Below, in pieces: positions 35,340-46,732 of a stretch of 64,000 nt of DNA. The DNA comes from Isoetes taiwanensis. Lineage: Eukaryota; Streptophyta; Lycopodiopsida; Isoetales; Isoetaceae. Numbering within the stretch: position 1 is the stretch's first letter; each line of letters opens with the position of its first letter. The position numbers and the translations under genes were made by a program. Location of the stretch: assembly GCA_021234155.1 (NCBI GenBank), contig JAJEKV010000101.1, positions 841,453-905,452 of the forward strand, read 5' to 3'. Below the pieces are notes generated by a model. That model saw only the letters and a list, made by a program, of their open reading frames with translations. It did not search any database and had not been told where the DNA came from.

Positions 35340-38300
35340 TCGACATGCACGAGCGGATTTCTTTGGAGATGACCTTGTAATCCCATTGCTCCATAAACCT
35401 GTGGATCTTTGCTTTACTAAATCTTTCTTAAGTACCCACGTCGCATCTTCCAACGGTAAGTGTTTCCACTTGACCAAATCTTGGAGGAATTCTGATCTCT
35501 CGTTTTCTTGAAAGCTTTATCAAGAATCAATGCGGAACTATTTCCAATTTTTCCTCCGTCATTTCCAACAACGTTGGCGAATCAAGACCGTGCGGATTTG
35601 GGGTATGCTTCTTCAACAAACTCCGTGGAAGACCTTATGAATCTTTAGGTGTCTTTGGCAAGTCTAACTTGTAGGATTGATTACCTACTCTCTTGACTAT
35701 TAAAAAGGTCCAGCCCACCTTGGAGCAAGCTTCTTGCAATTCCGATCTGAGCTTAACCGCTTCACCTTGATCTTGAGCCAAACGTCATCTCAACTTTGAA
35801 CTCTCTTCTTTGTTCGATGCTTGTCGGCGATGCTCTTCTTCGACTTCTTGCTTGCTAGCGAGATAACCTCGAACTTCTTCCACAAGGCTGCTGCATATAT
35901 CGGCCAACATCTAGCTGCGAAACTTCCACTTTTGACGAGGGTTGTGCCAAGTGTCCGGAGTTAGGCACTGATAGCCGTAATTGATCATAGCGGCGACATT
36001 TGGGATGATTCCTGCTTGGTGCTATTGTATGCAAACTCCACCAAGTGAATAAATTCTTCCCACATACTTTGCTTATTCCGACATAGTTTCCGTAGCATGT
36101 CCTCTAAAATCCTGTTGGTCCGCTCCCGAATGCGGCCATCCGTCGAGGATGGTATGCGTCGCTCATGGATAACCTTCTGAATTGTCGCAAGAGGTCTTGC
36201 CAAAAGGCTCATGAACCGGATCCTGTGGGAGATGATCTCCCTTGGCATGCCATGAAGCACGAAGATCTCTTTGGTGAAAGAGCTTTGCTTGTATCCATAG
36301 GCATCACGTGGTCCCGCAAGGCACAAAATGTGCCATCTTAGACAACTTGTCGACCACTACCATCAAGGCATCCTTCCCTCTTGCTGTTCTTGGGAGTCCC
36401 TGTGATGAAATCCATGCTGATTACCTCCCACTTGGCGTTTGGCACCGCTAATGGCTCTAATGCCCCGAATTGAAGCTCCGCTCTTAGCCGTCTGGCATAT
36501 AGCATGACATTCCTTGATGTAGCGAGCTATTTGCTTCTTCATTCCTGGCCAATAATAGGCTAGCTGCGCTTTGAAATATGTTTTCATGAATCCCGCATGG
36601 CCAGCTATTGGGGAACTTTGTCGCGTGTCATGGAGGATCAACTTCCTTACACCTGATGATTCGGGTACGCACAACTTGTTCTTATGGTATAACAGGTTGC
36701 CTTCCTTCTTATAATGCTTGAAGGCCTCCCGCTCTTTATCTGTTCTAGCCTCCTTAGAAAGGCTTGTCCATACTTCCCTGAAATCCACATCCGTTGGCAA
36801 GGACTCTTCAATCCTCTTACCAAAGTCGCTGGAGAGCGTCGAAATTGCATTGCAATGTACTCTAGTTGTCAGGGGATGCCTTGAAAGCGCGTCCGCTACC
36901 ACATTGAGCTTCCCTGGCTTGTAGACTATATCAAAGTCGTACTCTTCAAGGAACTCCATCCACCTTCTCTGCCTCAAGTTGAGGTGTGGTTGCGTGAATA
37001 CATATTGGAGGCTCTGGTGGTCTGTATCCAACTGGAACTTCCTTCCCAAAAGGTAGTGCCTCCAAATTCTTAATGCCCTGACAACCGCAAGCAATTCCTG
37101 ATCGTGCGTGGGGTAGCGCGTTTCGGCGTCGTTCATCTTCCTGGAATCATACGCTACTACACGCTCTTCTTGCATAAGCACTGCACCTGTAGCTATCTTA
37201 CTCGCATCTGTTGCTACAAGCTTATCCTTCTCCGGGTCCGGCAGGGTTAAGACTGGGGCTGTTGTTAAAGCTTCCTTCAACAATTCAAACCCTGCTTGGG
37301 CTTTCTTGTGCCAATGCTCTGCCCAATCTTTCACTTTCTCGCGCGTCAAGTCTACGTTAGCGGGGGCTGCTATCTTGGCAAAGTTCTTTACGAACTTCTG
37401 TGGTACCACCGCTGGCCGAGGAAACTTCGACTTCATGCATTCTTCGGCGACCCACTGAATGGCGGCTTCGATCTTTGCGGGATCCGTTGAGATGCCTTCT
37501 GGCTGAGATCACATGACCTAGATACTCCACCTTCTACTGTTGCGAAGTGGCGCCGACAACTTGGCGTGGCGGCGGTGCCTCTTCAACTTCTCGGCCTCTC
37601 TTCTCAAGTGTTTATGCGTGCTCTTCAAGGGATCTGCTATACACCAAAATGTCATCAAAGAAAACAATCACAAAGGTGTCTAAAAACTCCTCGAAGATGT
37701 CGTTCATGAGCCTCATGAACGTTGGGGGGGCATTCGATAAGCGAAAGGCATTACCGCAGGAACTTCGTGGTGCCCATACCAAGCGTTCGGCGGTCTTATG
37801 GATATCTTCTTCCTTTATCCCGATCTGATGATAACCCGACCTTAAGTCGATTTTGGAGAAGATCTTTGCCCCTTGAGCTGATCCATCAAGTCGTCGATCT
37901 TGGAAGCGCATACTTGTTCTTAATGGTGTGCTTGTTCAACTGCGCCTATAGTCTATGCACATCCTTAAAGCGCCATCCTTCTTCTTAACGAAGAGAATGG
38001 GCGCCCAAATGGCGACACACTAGGTCTAATGAAACCTAGGTCCAAAGCTCCTGCAATCGCTTCTTTAGCTCCGGCAACTCTGCGTTGTCATTCTATATGG
38101 AGCTTTGCTTGTTGGCTTTGTTCCTTCCGAGTGCAATCTCGCACTCAACTCCCTATATGGAGGGGAGCCGCTTGATCTCATCACGGGAAGAGATCATGGA
38201 ACTCCGTGATCGCCTTAGCTACTTGCTTGGCAACTTGGCCGAGCACCTTGTCTTCTTTGCTTCCTTCCCCCTCGCTCACTAATCTCAAGCTTGAAGATGT

Positions 38301-38880
38301 ATGCCACCTGTTCGCTCTTGATGCACTTGAACAGCCGTTTAGAAGACATACACTGCATGATGGGAACAACTTCCTTACCTGTTATCTCAATGATCTTGCC
38401 GTCGGGTGTTGGGAATGTCACCTTCCGCTTTCCACAATCGATAATGGCCCCTGCTGGCCCAAGGTACTCCATTCCTATGATCAAGTCATACTTGCCAATG
38501 CCCATTACTTCTGCCCCCATCTGGATATTAATGCCTGGCAAGTCGATGTCGAAGTTAATTCTCTTGCCCGCCGTCTGCCTTACTGCACCACTTGCTAAAA
38601 CAACGGGTCTTGGCTTTGACTTTAGCGGCTTCAACTTCAACATCCGAACCGATTCGGGGGATGCAAAGTTATGGCTACTTCCTGAGTCTATCAAGACTAT
38701 GAAGGACTTGGCCTTGGCCTTCCCTACTGTGGAAATTACCTTATACTGGCTCTCTGCTTGCTCTGTATCTATTGCGGCAAAGATATGACACTCACCCTGA
38801 ATGTAGTCGCGGGCCTCTTCGCCGTCGTCGTCCGACAAGCAAGGCCCCAATCTCCCAACTCCGCTAGAGCTGCACTCATG
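35340..38880 (-). pseudogene. Unit 3 pol (best preserved copy)
   Basis: Protease with active-site DSGSSHNFAS at about 38663-38692; RT with FSKIDLRSGYHQI and catalytic FFDDILVYS near 37640-37665; RNase H in the longest open stretch of the window (36363-37436, 357 codons) with TDASKIATGAV, DTDHQSLQYVF and ADALSRHP; integrase zinc-finger part with YYWPGMKKQIARYIKE and core start WEVISMDF; chromodomain DLVKWKHLPLEDATW at about 35430-35490. This is the reference for family placement: Ty3/gypsy, chromovirus. Still a fossil with several breaks. Confidence 0.93.
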
Positions 38881-38884
38881 GCGT

Positions 38885-40735
38885 GGGGCGGTTCTTTGTC
38901 CTATGGCCTGGCCGGAAGCACCTGAAGCACAACTGCTTTTTCTATGCACTCCTGCCTCTTTTCCTTGGGCATTGCTCGCAAAAGGATCGCCTGCTTTGGA
39001 GTAGTTTGACCCCTCCGCTTGTCCTTGAAAGGACACTGCTTCTTCTCCCCGCTTGTTTCCCGGTTCCCCACCATATGGGGCTCTAGCCGACCTCGACTGG
39101 CTGCCACAGGGGCTATAGCTTCCCGTCGCCTTGCTTTTTATCACGGAAATGCTGCTTTGTTTTACGCCCCGCCATTCGAGGTCGACCCACGCAAGTTTAT
39201 AGCCTTGGATTCCGCGGATCTTGTCCTAGGGTTTATTGCTCTCACAAGCTTGCGGATCTCCTCATTCAGACCCCTCGATAGAGCTTTCCACCGCATGCTT
39301 CTCTCCCAACCCGGCACATCATTTTGCCTTAGCCTCATGAATTCCTCTGTATATTTACGACTGATTTGTTGCCTTGGCCGCAACACTGTAAAATCTTTGC
39401 ATCATCTTTGGACTTATGTTCCCTCGAACGTAATGGCGCTTTTTGAAGGCTTTAGCAAACTTTCTGAACTTACAAGCATCCACGCTTAAGCCATGTGCCT
39501 TTTGCATAACCCTTCCACCAAATCCGGGCGGCTCCTTTCAAGTTGGCTGTTGCAACTCTGCCTTTGTCCTTATCCTTCATGCCATAAGCATTTCCGTACT
39601 CGCTCATTTCGTCCAGCCATGCCTCTGCTTCCAATCCTGACCTGTTCTCCCCTGAGAACTGTTCCAGTTTCCGGGCCTTCCATACATTGCCCACAGGGAA
39701 AAAAATAGCGGCTAATATTAGCCAAATGGCGATTTTTTGGACATTGTTGGAAAAAGTACGGCTAAACTATAAAGGAGGAAATTTTTGAAAAAAAGAAAAA
39801 AATCGCCAAATATTTTCAAAGTTGACCTCCCTTATACCAAGGTTTAGCCAAACATAAGAAAGAAGGAGAGGAAAAATTCTTCCACTTTAGCCAAACGTTC
39901 GAAAGTTTTCCTATGCATTTAGGGATAGATTAGCCGTACTTTTTGATAGCTAATGTAAAATATGAGATTATTCATGAGATTATGGAATAGAGGTTGCTAA
40001 TACTATATTAGATGGACAGTTTTTTGTTCTCCAACTAGTAGATTTCTATTATTAATATGTTCATACAATAAAAAGTTTGGCATAGCATAAATGTTTGGCT
40101 AAAGTTTATATAAAGATTCAAACAAAAAATAGCCAAACATTCAAAACTAGTAAAGGAAAATTATTCAACTTTAGCCAAACATTCGAAAGTTTTCCTATGT
40201 ATTTTGGGTTAAATTAGCCAAAGTTGTTCTAGCTAATCTAAAATATGACTTTAGTAATTTTTTCCCTGATTGCCCAGTGCGGAATCTACCTTCTTCTGGT
40301 AGTCAGAGGCCCTGGTATCTCTTTGTCGTCCCTCTGGGGTATTCCTCTGCCTTCCATCTGTTCATTCCTGAGCCTCTTCTTCCTCTTCCTCGGAGTCGGA
40401 GTCTGAGTCTGAACTTGAGTCGGAAGATTCCGGGCTGGAGGATCTCCTTCTCTTGCTCCTCTTCTTGTCTCTTCCTGCCCTCCGAGCTGATGCTTGCGGC
40501 AACTGAGCGTTGCCCACCGAACCCACTCCTGCTTGCGCGGACAGTAATGCCTTTATCTGCTCCAGGTCCGTCCTCATCTGGGCTATCTCCTCCTCTGGGG
40601 TCATGGGTTCCATATCTTCAAATAGGTTCCTTGCCGGGGGTGGTCTGGGTGGGGTTTGCTCTTCTATAAGATCTCGCAGTTGTCGTTCCCCTGCGTTTAG
40701 GCCTCTAGCTGCATCCACAAGCAATTCATGGCTAT
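38885..40735 (-). pseudogene. Unit 3 gag, interrupted by a DNA transposon
   Basis: The N-terminal part (40362-40724) reads LVDAARGLNAGERQLRDLIE, then a basic patch and a Ser/Asp/Glu-rich tail (SSDSDSDSEEEEEE). The gag core lies at 39470-39694 with LEAEAWLDEMSEY and GMKDKDKGRVA followed by a WWKGYA motif, and further at 39160-39390. The hAT-like insert 39694-40268 splits it. Broken fossil. Confidence 0.82.
39686..40276. mobile_element. hAT-like nonautonomous DNA transposon (MITE) in unit 3 gag
   Basis: 575-bp AT-rich insert at 39694-40268 with terminal inverted repeats cagggaaaaaa and ttttttccctg and an exact 8-bp target duplication attgccca (39686-39693 and 40269-40276). The CAGGG ends and 8-bp duplication are hAT hallmarks. 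It contains two internal repeats of the block cattcgaaagttttcctatg (one base variable; about 39893-39915 and 40180-40202) and many tagccaaa words. No transposase, so it depends on another element. It is absent from units 1 and 2. Confidence 0.92.
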
Positions 40736-40739
40736 ATGA

Positions 40740-40868
40740 TTAGTTTCATTTGTTCTCTTGCATTATTTATGTTTGTTGGTATAGTTGTGGGGCAAAAATA
40801 CATCAACAAAGCATTTAAAGTGCAATAAGATTTATATTCATATATCATATAATATTTCAGATACAAAA
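40740..40868 (-). other. Unit 3 AT-rich spacer between ORF2 and gag
   Basis: Nearly identical to the spacers of units 1 and 2. Confidence 0.55.
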
Positions 40869-40879
40869 AGTCTCCGGGA

Positions 40880-42425
40880 TCAAGAGTTTAACTAGTCTTG
40901 AAATCGTAGGTAAGACAGGTTGTCTTCAAGAAACTTCTTAACTTGGGCCGTCCCCTACCGAGTGACCCAAGTTCTCTGATAATGCTTGCCGACGAGCCTC
41001 CCCATGGCCCCTCACCAAGTCTTCTACCTAGCGGTTGGGATGTAAGGGGCCGCACCCATTGCCATCTTTCCGCCAGCTCGTCGATTGGGGTATGGCGGCG
41101 GTCGAAGAGGTCAAGTACCATTGCCCTCTTGACTAAAGGCGGCATAGTGGGCATTTGTTGCTATTGAGCATGCTGGGAAGCACAAAGTGCAATCAGCATG
41201 AACACTCCTTCTTAAGCCTCACGGGACTGAACTGCGCGGTGAATTACGCTATTCTCCCGGCGGCATCCATCGGCGGCAAGTAGTACTGGCGACACAATGT
41301 TGTTATATGTCGCCGGCTTCTCCGGCTTGTTTTTGGCCTCCGTGCATGCGCCGGCGTGCTGATGTCGACCTCAATTTCGGTCGGCTCCACTGTAGTCTTC
41401 CATTGTACGGTCGGTCGAGCCTCACGGTCGATTCCTTCTCCTTTTAGCGGGGGTGATGTCGGAGGGGACTTCGGCATTAGGATGCTGCGTGGTCTTCCCA
41501 CGGATCCCCATCTACGCTCTTGGAGGAACTCCTCCTCTGTTGGCGACTCGCTCGTCCATCATTTTGCTTATCTTTCGTAAGGCACGGATATGGGAGTCGT
41601 CTCCCGTGTGAGTCTTCGGCCTCCCTCACTTCTGCGCTGAAAACACGAGGCTCCCTGGCGATGGAAGTTAGTCCATGTCGGCTGCCAGCTGGTGGAAGCG
41701 GTTGTCAACTGGCTCCTCTCCTCGCATTCGAAGGTTCTGGATGTCGGTGAGAGTAGATACTCCTCTCCGTTAATGATGATCGGGCCTGGCTTGTGATGCC
41801 TAGCCAGTGGGGAGCGACTCACGATGCCCCTGCCGGCTACCTTTCCGAAGTTGATCAGCCTCTCGCTCGCTTGGCCGTTTCTTCGCCCTCGAGTCGAAGC
41901 TCAGTGTATCCTTCGCCGTCCCGGCTCCTCCTCATCCCCTCTCTTGCTTCCTGTTCCTCGGATACCGCACATACGCTCTTCCTCTTGCAATTTGCTATGG
42001 GGTCTACCTCCGCCGGAGGGATAGAGGTTACCCCCATCTGGTTCCTACGGTGGGATAAGAAGATGGCTAGGGCTGCGGTGTAAAAGAAAATACTTGGTCC
42101 TCATGGCTGTCGGGACCATGTAGTCGAGTAGTCTCTGCGCCTTTGTTAGTCAAGTACTTGGCGATGTTGGGGACATCGCCCAAGGCCGCTTTGAAGGGAT
42201 GGGCGGGAACAAAGTATCCTATGCAAGGGGGACTTGGACAAGGGAGGGTCCTACCTAGCCTCGAAATTCTGCTAGCACCTATATCTTTGGGGGTTGCATT
42301 CAAAGCCGTAGCTTGATGTCGATTTCTTTCACAAAGACTTGAAGATGTCGCGACATCCGCCTCGCAGAAGATAGACGCCCGGGCGCCGTACCATCGCCTC
42401 AAATCAGCGGCCATTGATCTAGCAA
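40880..42425 (-). pseudogene. Unit 3 ORF2 (unrecognised)
   Basis: Third array copy of ORF2. The C-terminal part (40888-41154) contains LVKRAMVLDLFDRR and DELAERWQWVRP; the N-terminal part (42067-42414) contains DVPNIAKYLTNKGAE. No known domain. Broken fossil. Confidence 0.6.
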
Positions 42426-42709
42426 GGAAGGGAGTATCAAACGGATGCGTATGCCCCTCGGGAGGGTGAAAGATCGCCTAAGCAATGGGAGCAAATTTGC
42501 GGGGTGCCAATTGAGAAATGGGGACTTATTTATAGAAAAGGGGAAAACCCTAATTTTGGATGACTTAGAATTTAATGAGATTAGGCAATTCCTACCTATT
42601 AAGTGATGCAATTGCAAGTTTGAAGTATATTTCTAGGGTTTGGGCATGCTAAGGACAGACTAATGAACCTATTGTACAACTTGGAGATCATTTGGTGATG
42701 AAATGAGAT

Positions 42710-42975
42710 GGTCTCACCGCGTTATACCTTTCGATTTCTAAAATGTAGAAATCATTCCGGCGCGACGCGGTGAGACATGGGTCCTAATTGGGCTAGGATT
42801 ACTCAATTTAGGTGATCTAAGGCTGTAATTCCACTAAACTCCCTGAGTTAGGCAGAATTGACCCCTTACTTGGTCGATTTGGAGCTGTTTTTTGGGCATT
42901 TTTGGGCATGGTCTGACACGTTATACCCGGCCCGATTTCTAAAATGTAGAAATCATCCTCGGCGCCGTGTGAGAC
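42710..42975 (-). repeat. Unit 3 hairpin motif pair between ORF1 and ORF2
   Basis: Copies at 42710-42776 and 42910-42975 of the inverted-repeat motif with central atttctaaaatgtagaaat. Confidence 0.82.
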
Positions 42976-43121
42976 ATCGCCTCAATTTTGCTCAAAGCTC
43001 CAATTTACTTAAAACAAAAAGCTAGGATCGATATCTTGACCTATTTAAACGGGTTTTGACTTTATTTACACAAAATTTTCTTTATATTAACAAAATTTTC
43101 CAGCTTATTTACAAAACTCAA

Positions 43122-43392
43122 GGGCGTTTCACCCTTGATGTGCCTGGCAAGATACATATCCCCTCATGAGGGTAACCCTCTTCAGCGTGCAATCGTGCAA
43201 GGGCCGTTGAATCTTCAAAATGCTTTTACTATGTGCGCTTGACGCCTCTCTTGTAAACACAAAGAAGATCTCGGCGGTCACGCCAATGCATGTAGGAAAG
43301 TATTCTTGTATAACCCGTAGCGGACCAAATCGCGGGAATCCCGGGGGATCGGGTCCGTGAACTCTTACGGAAGTGGCGGATCTCCTTGAGTG
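43122..43392 (-). pseudogene. Histone H3-like domain of unit 3 ORF1
   Basis: LKEIRHFRKS is readable at the start and KRVTLMR near 43150-43180, in the same order and spacing as in unit 1. Breaks separate the parts. Confidence 0.75.
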
Positions 43393-44400
43393 CCCCCGTC
43401 TTCCAGCTTCTTCTTCTTGCTCGCTTCTTCCCTCGTGCTTTCGGGAGGCTTGGGTTTTGGGTGGGGGCTTGGGTCTCGGCTCTCTTAGGGTGTCCGCCAA
43501 TCGTTCTCACCCGGTTAACTCCTGGTAATATGCGTTGTACGCCTCCCACCTTGCCATATAAGCGTTGTGCTCCTTGATCCTCTTCTGGTAGACCTTTAGG
43601 GGGTCTATCACATATGCTTCCCGTTGCGGCCGCGGGGCTTTGACTCTATCCCACGTTGGAAAGCGTTGGGGGCTTTGCCCAGCGGTCTCCCTCCCCTTCT
43701 TGGCTGTCTGCGCTCGGGACCTCTTCCTCTCGGACCGGGGGCTTTGAAGAGCTTGCTCCGTCTGCTTCCCGCCAGTGGTCTCCATCCAGGCCGCTTCCGT
43801 TGGTGGGCGGGGTCTCCCCTCGCTCGTTGATGACCAGGACCTTTCTCAAAGCTTCCAGACCTTTACCGGCTTCCTCTTGCACGCGTTTCGGCTTTGGCCC
43901 TCCTCTTCTTGGTCCGCTAGCTGTAGTCGGGTCGTCTTCCCGAACTCTTTGTCCTCTCTGCTCCGTGGCGCTCCTTGGCCGATACTTGTGGGCCGAAGCG
44001 TGCGGTCGGCCTCTTCTTAAGTGAGTTCCGGCCAAGGCTGCTCCTCTCTTCCACGCTCCTCCTGCGGTGGATCTCAGCCCGGGTTGCTCCCTGGCTGTTG
44101 ATGGTCCGCCGCTCCCTCGCTCTCCCTCGTGGGTTGGGCGCCCTCCCAGTGTTGCTCCTCGCCGCTGCCCGCTTCTTTTCCTCTTCGTAGCGATTTCGCC
44201 GAGGATCTGGTTCATAACATCTGGCCGGTCATCCTCCAAGAGCTGCGGCGGCCGCCCGTCCCACTGCTTCGCCGGCGAAGATTCGTCGCCGGGAGAAGGC
44301 GTTCCCGAAGAATCCCGTGGAAAGAGGCCCGGGAGCCGGGCGCCGGAGGATCCACTTCGCTAGGGCTTCCTTGCGACCGCTTTTGTGCGGGCCATCATCT
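43122..44400 (-). pseudogene. Unit 3 ORF1 with histone H3-like C-terminus
   Basis: Basic, Arg/Gly/Pro-rich N-terminal part at 43646-44239; helix-prone middle with YQKRIKEHNAYMARWEAY (43507-43600); Lys/Arg-rich segment (ARGKKRARRRS) leading into the H3-like region at 43122-43392. Broken fossil. Confidence 0.68.
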
Positions 44401-44404
44401 TACG

Positions 44405-45033
44405 GTTTGTTGATCGACTAAAGCGCCCGGAAGATCGCCTTGATCCGCGATACGCGAAGTTCTAGGGAAGAACAGAAAAAAATGGGAGGGGTCCGGGTTC
44501 TATTTATAGGGCCAATTTTTAGGTCAACTTTTAAACTACCTTTTTGGGTTGTCTAGAGCACCTAAAAACACCTAATTAAGCAAAGGTCTCACACGCTTGC
44601 CCAGCCCGATTCCTAGAATCTAGAAACCCCGTCTTTGGGCGGCGTGTGAGACATGGTGGGGCCCACTATTAAATTAACATGTAACATGCTAAATCTACTA
44701 ATTCTTAGCTTAAAATTAGAATTATCAAGGTATTTTAATTTGTAATTTACAACTTTTTTTGGTGTCAAAGTTTAATGTCTTACAATCGTTATAACGGCCC
44801 ATTTCTAAAATGTAGAAAATCATTCATGGCGGACGTGTGAGACCACCCTACTTTTTGGATGTTGGCTCATCAATTTTAGTCTTTTTAATGCTTTTTATTC
44901 ATTTTAATCACATTAGCTTAGCATAACTACAAAAATGAGAAAAAATTTTCTCATTTTTCGAGGTTTGAGGATCCTATCAAGTTAGTGCTACGAATTTATG
45001 GCGGCTGCTTTGCTCTTGGTCTCCAAGAACATA
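44405..45033 (-). other. Unit 3 leader with hairpin motif pair
   Basis: Hairpin motifs at 44585-44652 and 44776-44843; AT-rich DNA between them; no gene seen. Confidence 0.78.
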
Positions 45034-45044
45034 GCTCATACCAC
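45034..45044 (-). other. Unit 3 primer-binding site
   Basis: Minus strand gtggtatgagc next to LTR 4, followed by the conserved tatgttcttggag block. Confidence 0.75.
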
Positions 45045-46727
45045 TGCTGACGTCCCCTACTCAGATACGGTGCACTCACCGTATACAAAATGTGGAGTTC
45101 ATCCCCCATACCAGCTCCATCGCTAATACGGGGGCCCTTCCACATGACACCGCGAACCGCGGATTCGGGTTCGGTGGGGAAGAGTGGAAGGGTCATTGCA
45201 ACTCTGCCCCTCGGGGCCTACCTAGGCGCGGAAGCGTAACATACATGTCGGTGTAACATACATCAACATCATATGACCATCACGAAGGATGGTCCTCCAC
45301 ATATCTCTATTGAGACAAAGATCAGCACATCACATAGGAATCCTACCCAAGGCTCGGACTCAAGGGATGATCGACGCTTGGGTCTCCGTGAGTTCATTGC
45401 GCATGAATTCATGGCAATGGATTTGGCCGGCATATGAACATGGCTTAGGGGTTGTCCACTCCATCCGCCCTCCCTGCACACTTTGCAGCGTAGTAGGCTG
45501 AAAAGTGTTGGGACCCGGACGCCCTTGGGATGCATAGCCAAAAGGGCTATTCCCGGGTTCCATCTCCCCGCTTCGATGGGGCAGGTAGGGATCTCTCCCC
45601 TCCAGGGTCTACATGCCGACTCTTGACTAGAGGGCTACCGCCCAGATTCGATGAACCCACTGGAAAGTGTACACCACTTCACTGCAAATGAGCCCATGCC
45701 TTACCCGCACGCAGCGGTAAGCCATTAGACCTAGTCACAATGATCCCCGGTAGCACTAACACACCATAGGGGGTCGCTTCAAGAGTCGGAAACACGGGCC
45801 TCCTTCTAAGGGCCGGGCCTGGCCCCCCCGCACCCACAACCAGTGTGGTTCTTGTGCACAGGCGGATCTACAAGTGCTAGAGAGGCTACTCTAGGAGCAT
45901 CAACTACAAAGCTTTGAGGTCTCTACCCCCTTCCCAATACAAGGGAGTTCATAGAGATGCATCATCCATATACTTCACGAGAACCAAAGAACTAGATCTA
46001 ATCTACAACATAGAGTTAGGTTCTTTAGTTAGGATCTACTTATCTAGAGATCTAGAGGGCTGCTATGGGGTATCTAATAGGCTAAACCTACCCATTCTAG
46101 GACTAAAATAAGGTTTAGACTATCTAATTGGCCAAATACCTCTCCTTGAGGGGCTCCTCCCTGACCCGAGCCTCACCATCCCGGAAACGCCAATCTAGAG
46201 GAACTAAGGATGCAATTCTCCCAGTGCGTAGCCGGATGCGGTTTTTGGCCGCTGAGGCAGCCAAAACATCAACACAAAACAGAGTTCTAAAGCCCCAAAA
46301 TCGAAAATTGGGCTGGTTAGGGTTTCCCACCCTATAGACAAGGGGTTGGCTAGGGTTTCCAATTATCCCCTTTTGGCATGTGGGATAATGGGGAATGGGC
46401 CCACTTGCCTTTTAAGGGCTAGGTGGCCAAATGTGCACACATGGAAATGTGTGCCCACATTAATGTGTACATTGGAAAATGTGCACATTAATTGCACCTA
46501 TGGGTGTGGGCCCACTTGGCATGAAGTGTCCACTTGTAAATGTGTGCCCCATTAATGTGTACATTGGAAAATGTGCACGCTAATAGTTGCACATATTTCG
46601 CAAGTTGCCCCCCTAGGGCTACTCACCGGTTGTTACGCGCCAGCGCATACCGCCATTTGGCGGAGGTACGCTGCGATGGCAGTACGCAGTATACGCCCCA
46701 AGAGCATCGTGGCTTTGAACGTCCACA
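45045..46727 (-). repeat. Array LTR 4 (outer 5' LTR of unit 3)
   Basis: 1683 bp, ending CCACA directly before the right target duplication. The inner edge abuts the unit 3 primer site. TATA-like region near 46332 is shortened relative to the other LTRs. Confidence 0.92.
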
Positions 46728-46732
46728 TATTT
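46728..46732. repeat. Target-site duplication, right copy (tattt)
   Basis: tattt directly after the CCACA end of LTR 4, identical to 8832-8836. The bases that follow resume the integrase region of element A. Confidence 0.9.

Larger units (their letters stand above)
8837..46727 (-). mobile_element. Tandem array of chromovirus copies: 4 LTRs, 3 internal regions
   Basis: Four LTRs (8837-10499, 21144-22822, 32807-34474, 45045-46727) alternate with three internal regions in the same minus orientation. The repeat period is 12.3, 11.7 and 12.2 kb. The outer ends have the TGTGG/CCACA terminal inverted repeat and a shared 5-bp target duplication; no target duplication is seen at the inner LTR junctions, where PBS and PPT are directly adjacent. 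Units 1 and 3 each carry a private DNA transposon-like insert. All copies are fossils with many breaks; unit 3 keeps the longest open stretch in pol. Confidence 0.93.

Noticed and set aside
8837-46727. Classification in the Ogre/Tat group because of the extra ORFs before gag
   Set aside because: The VKWKHLPLEDATW chromodomain after integrase and the pol motifs indicate a chromovirus.
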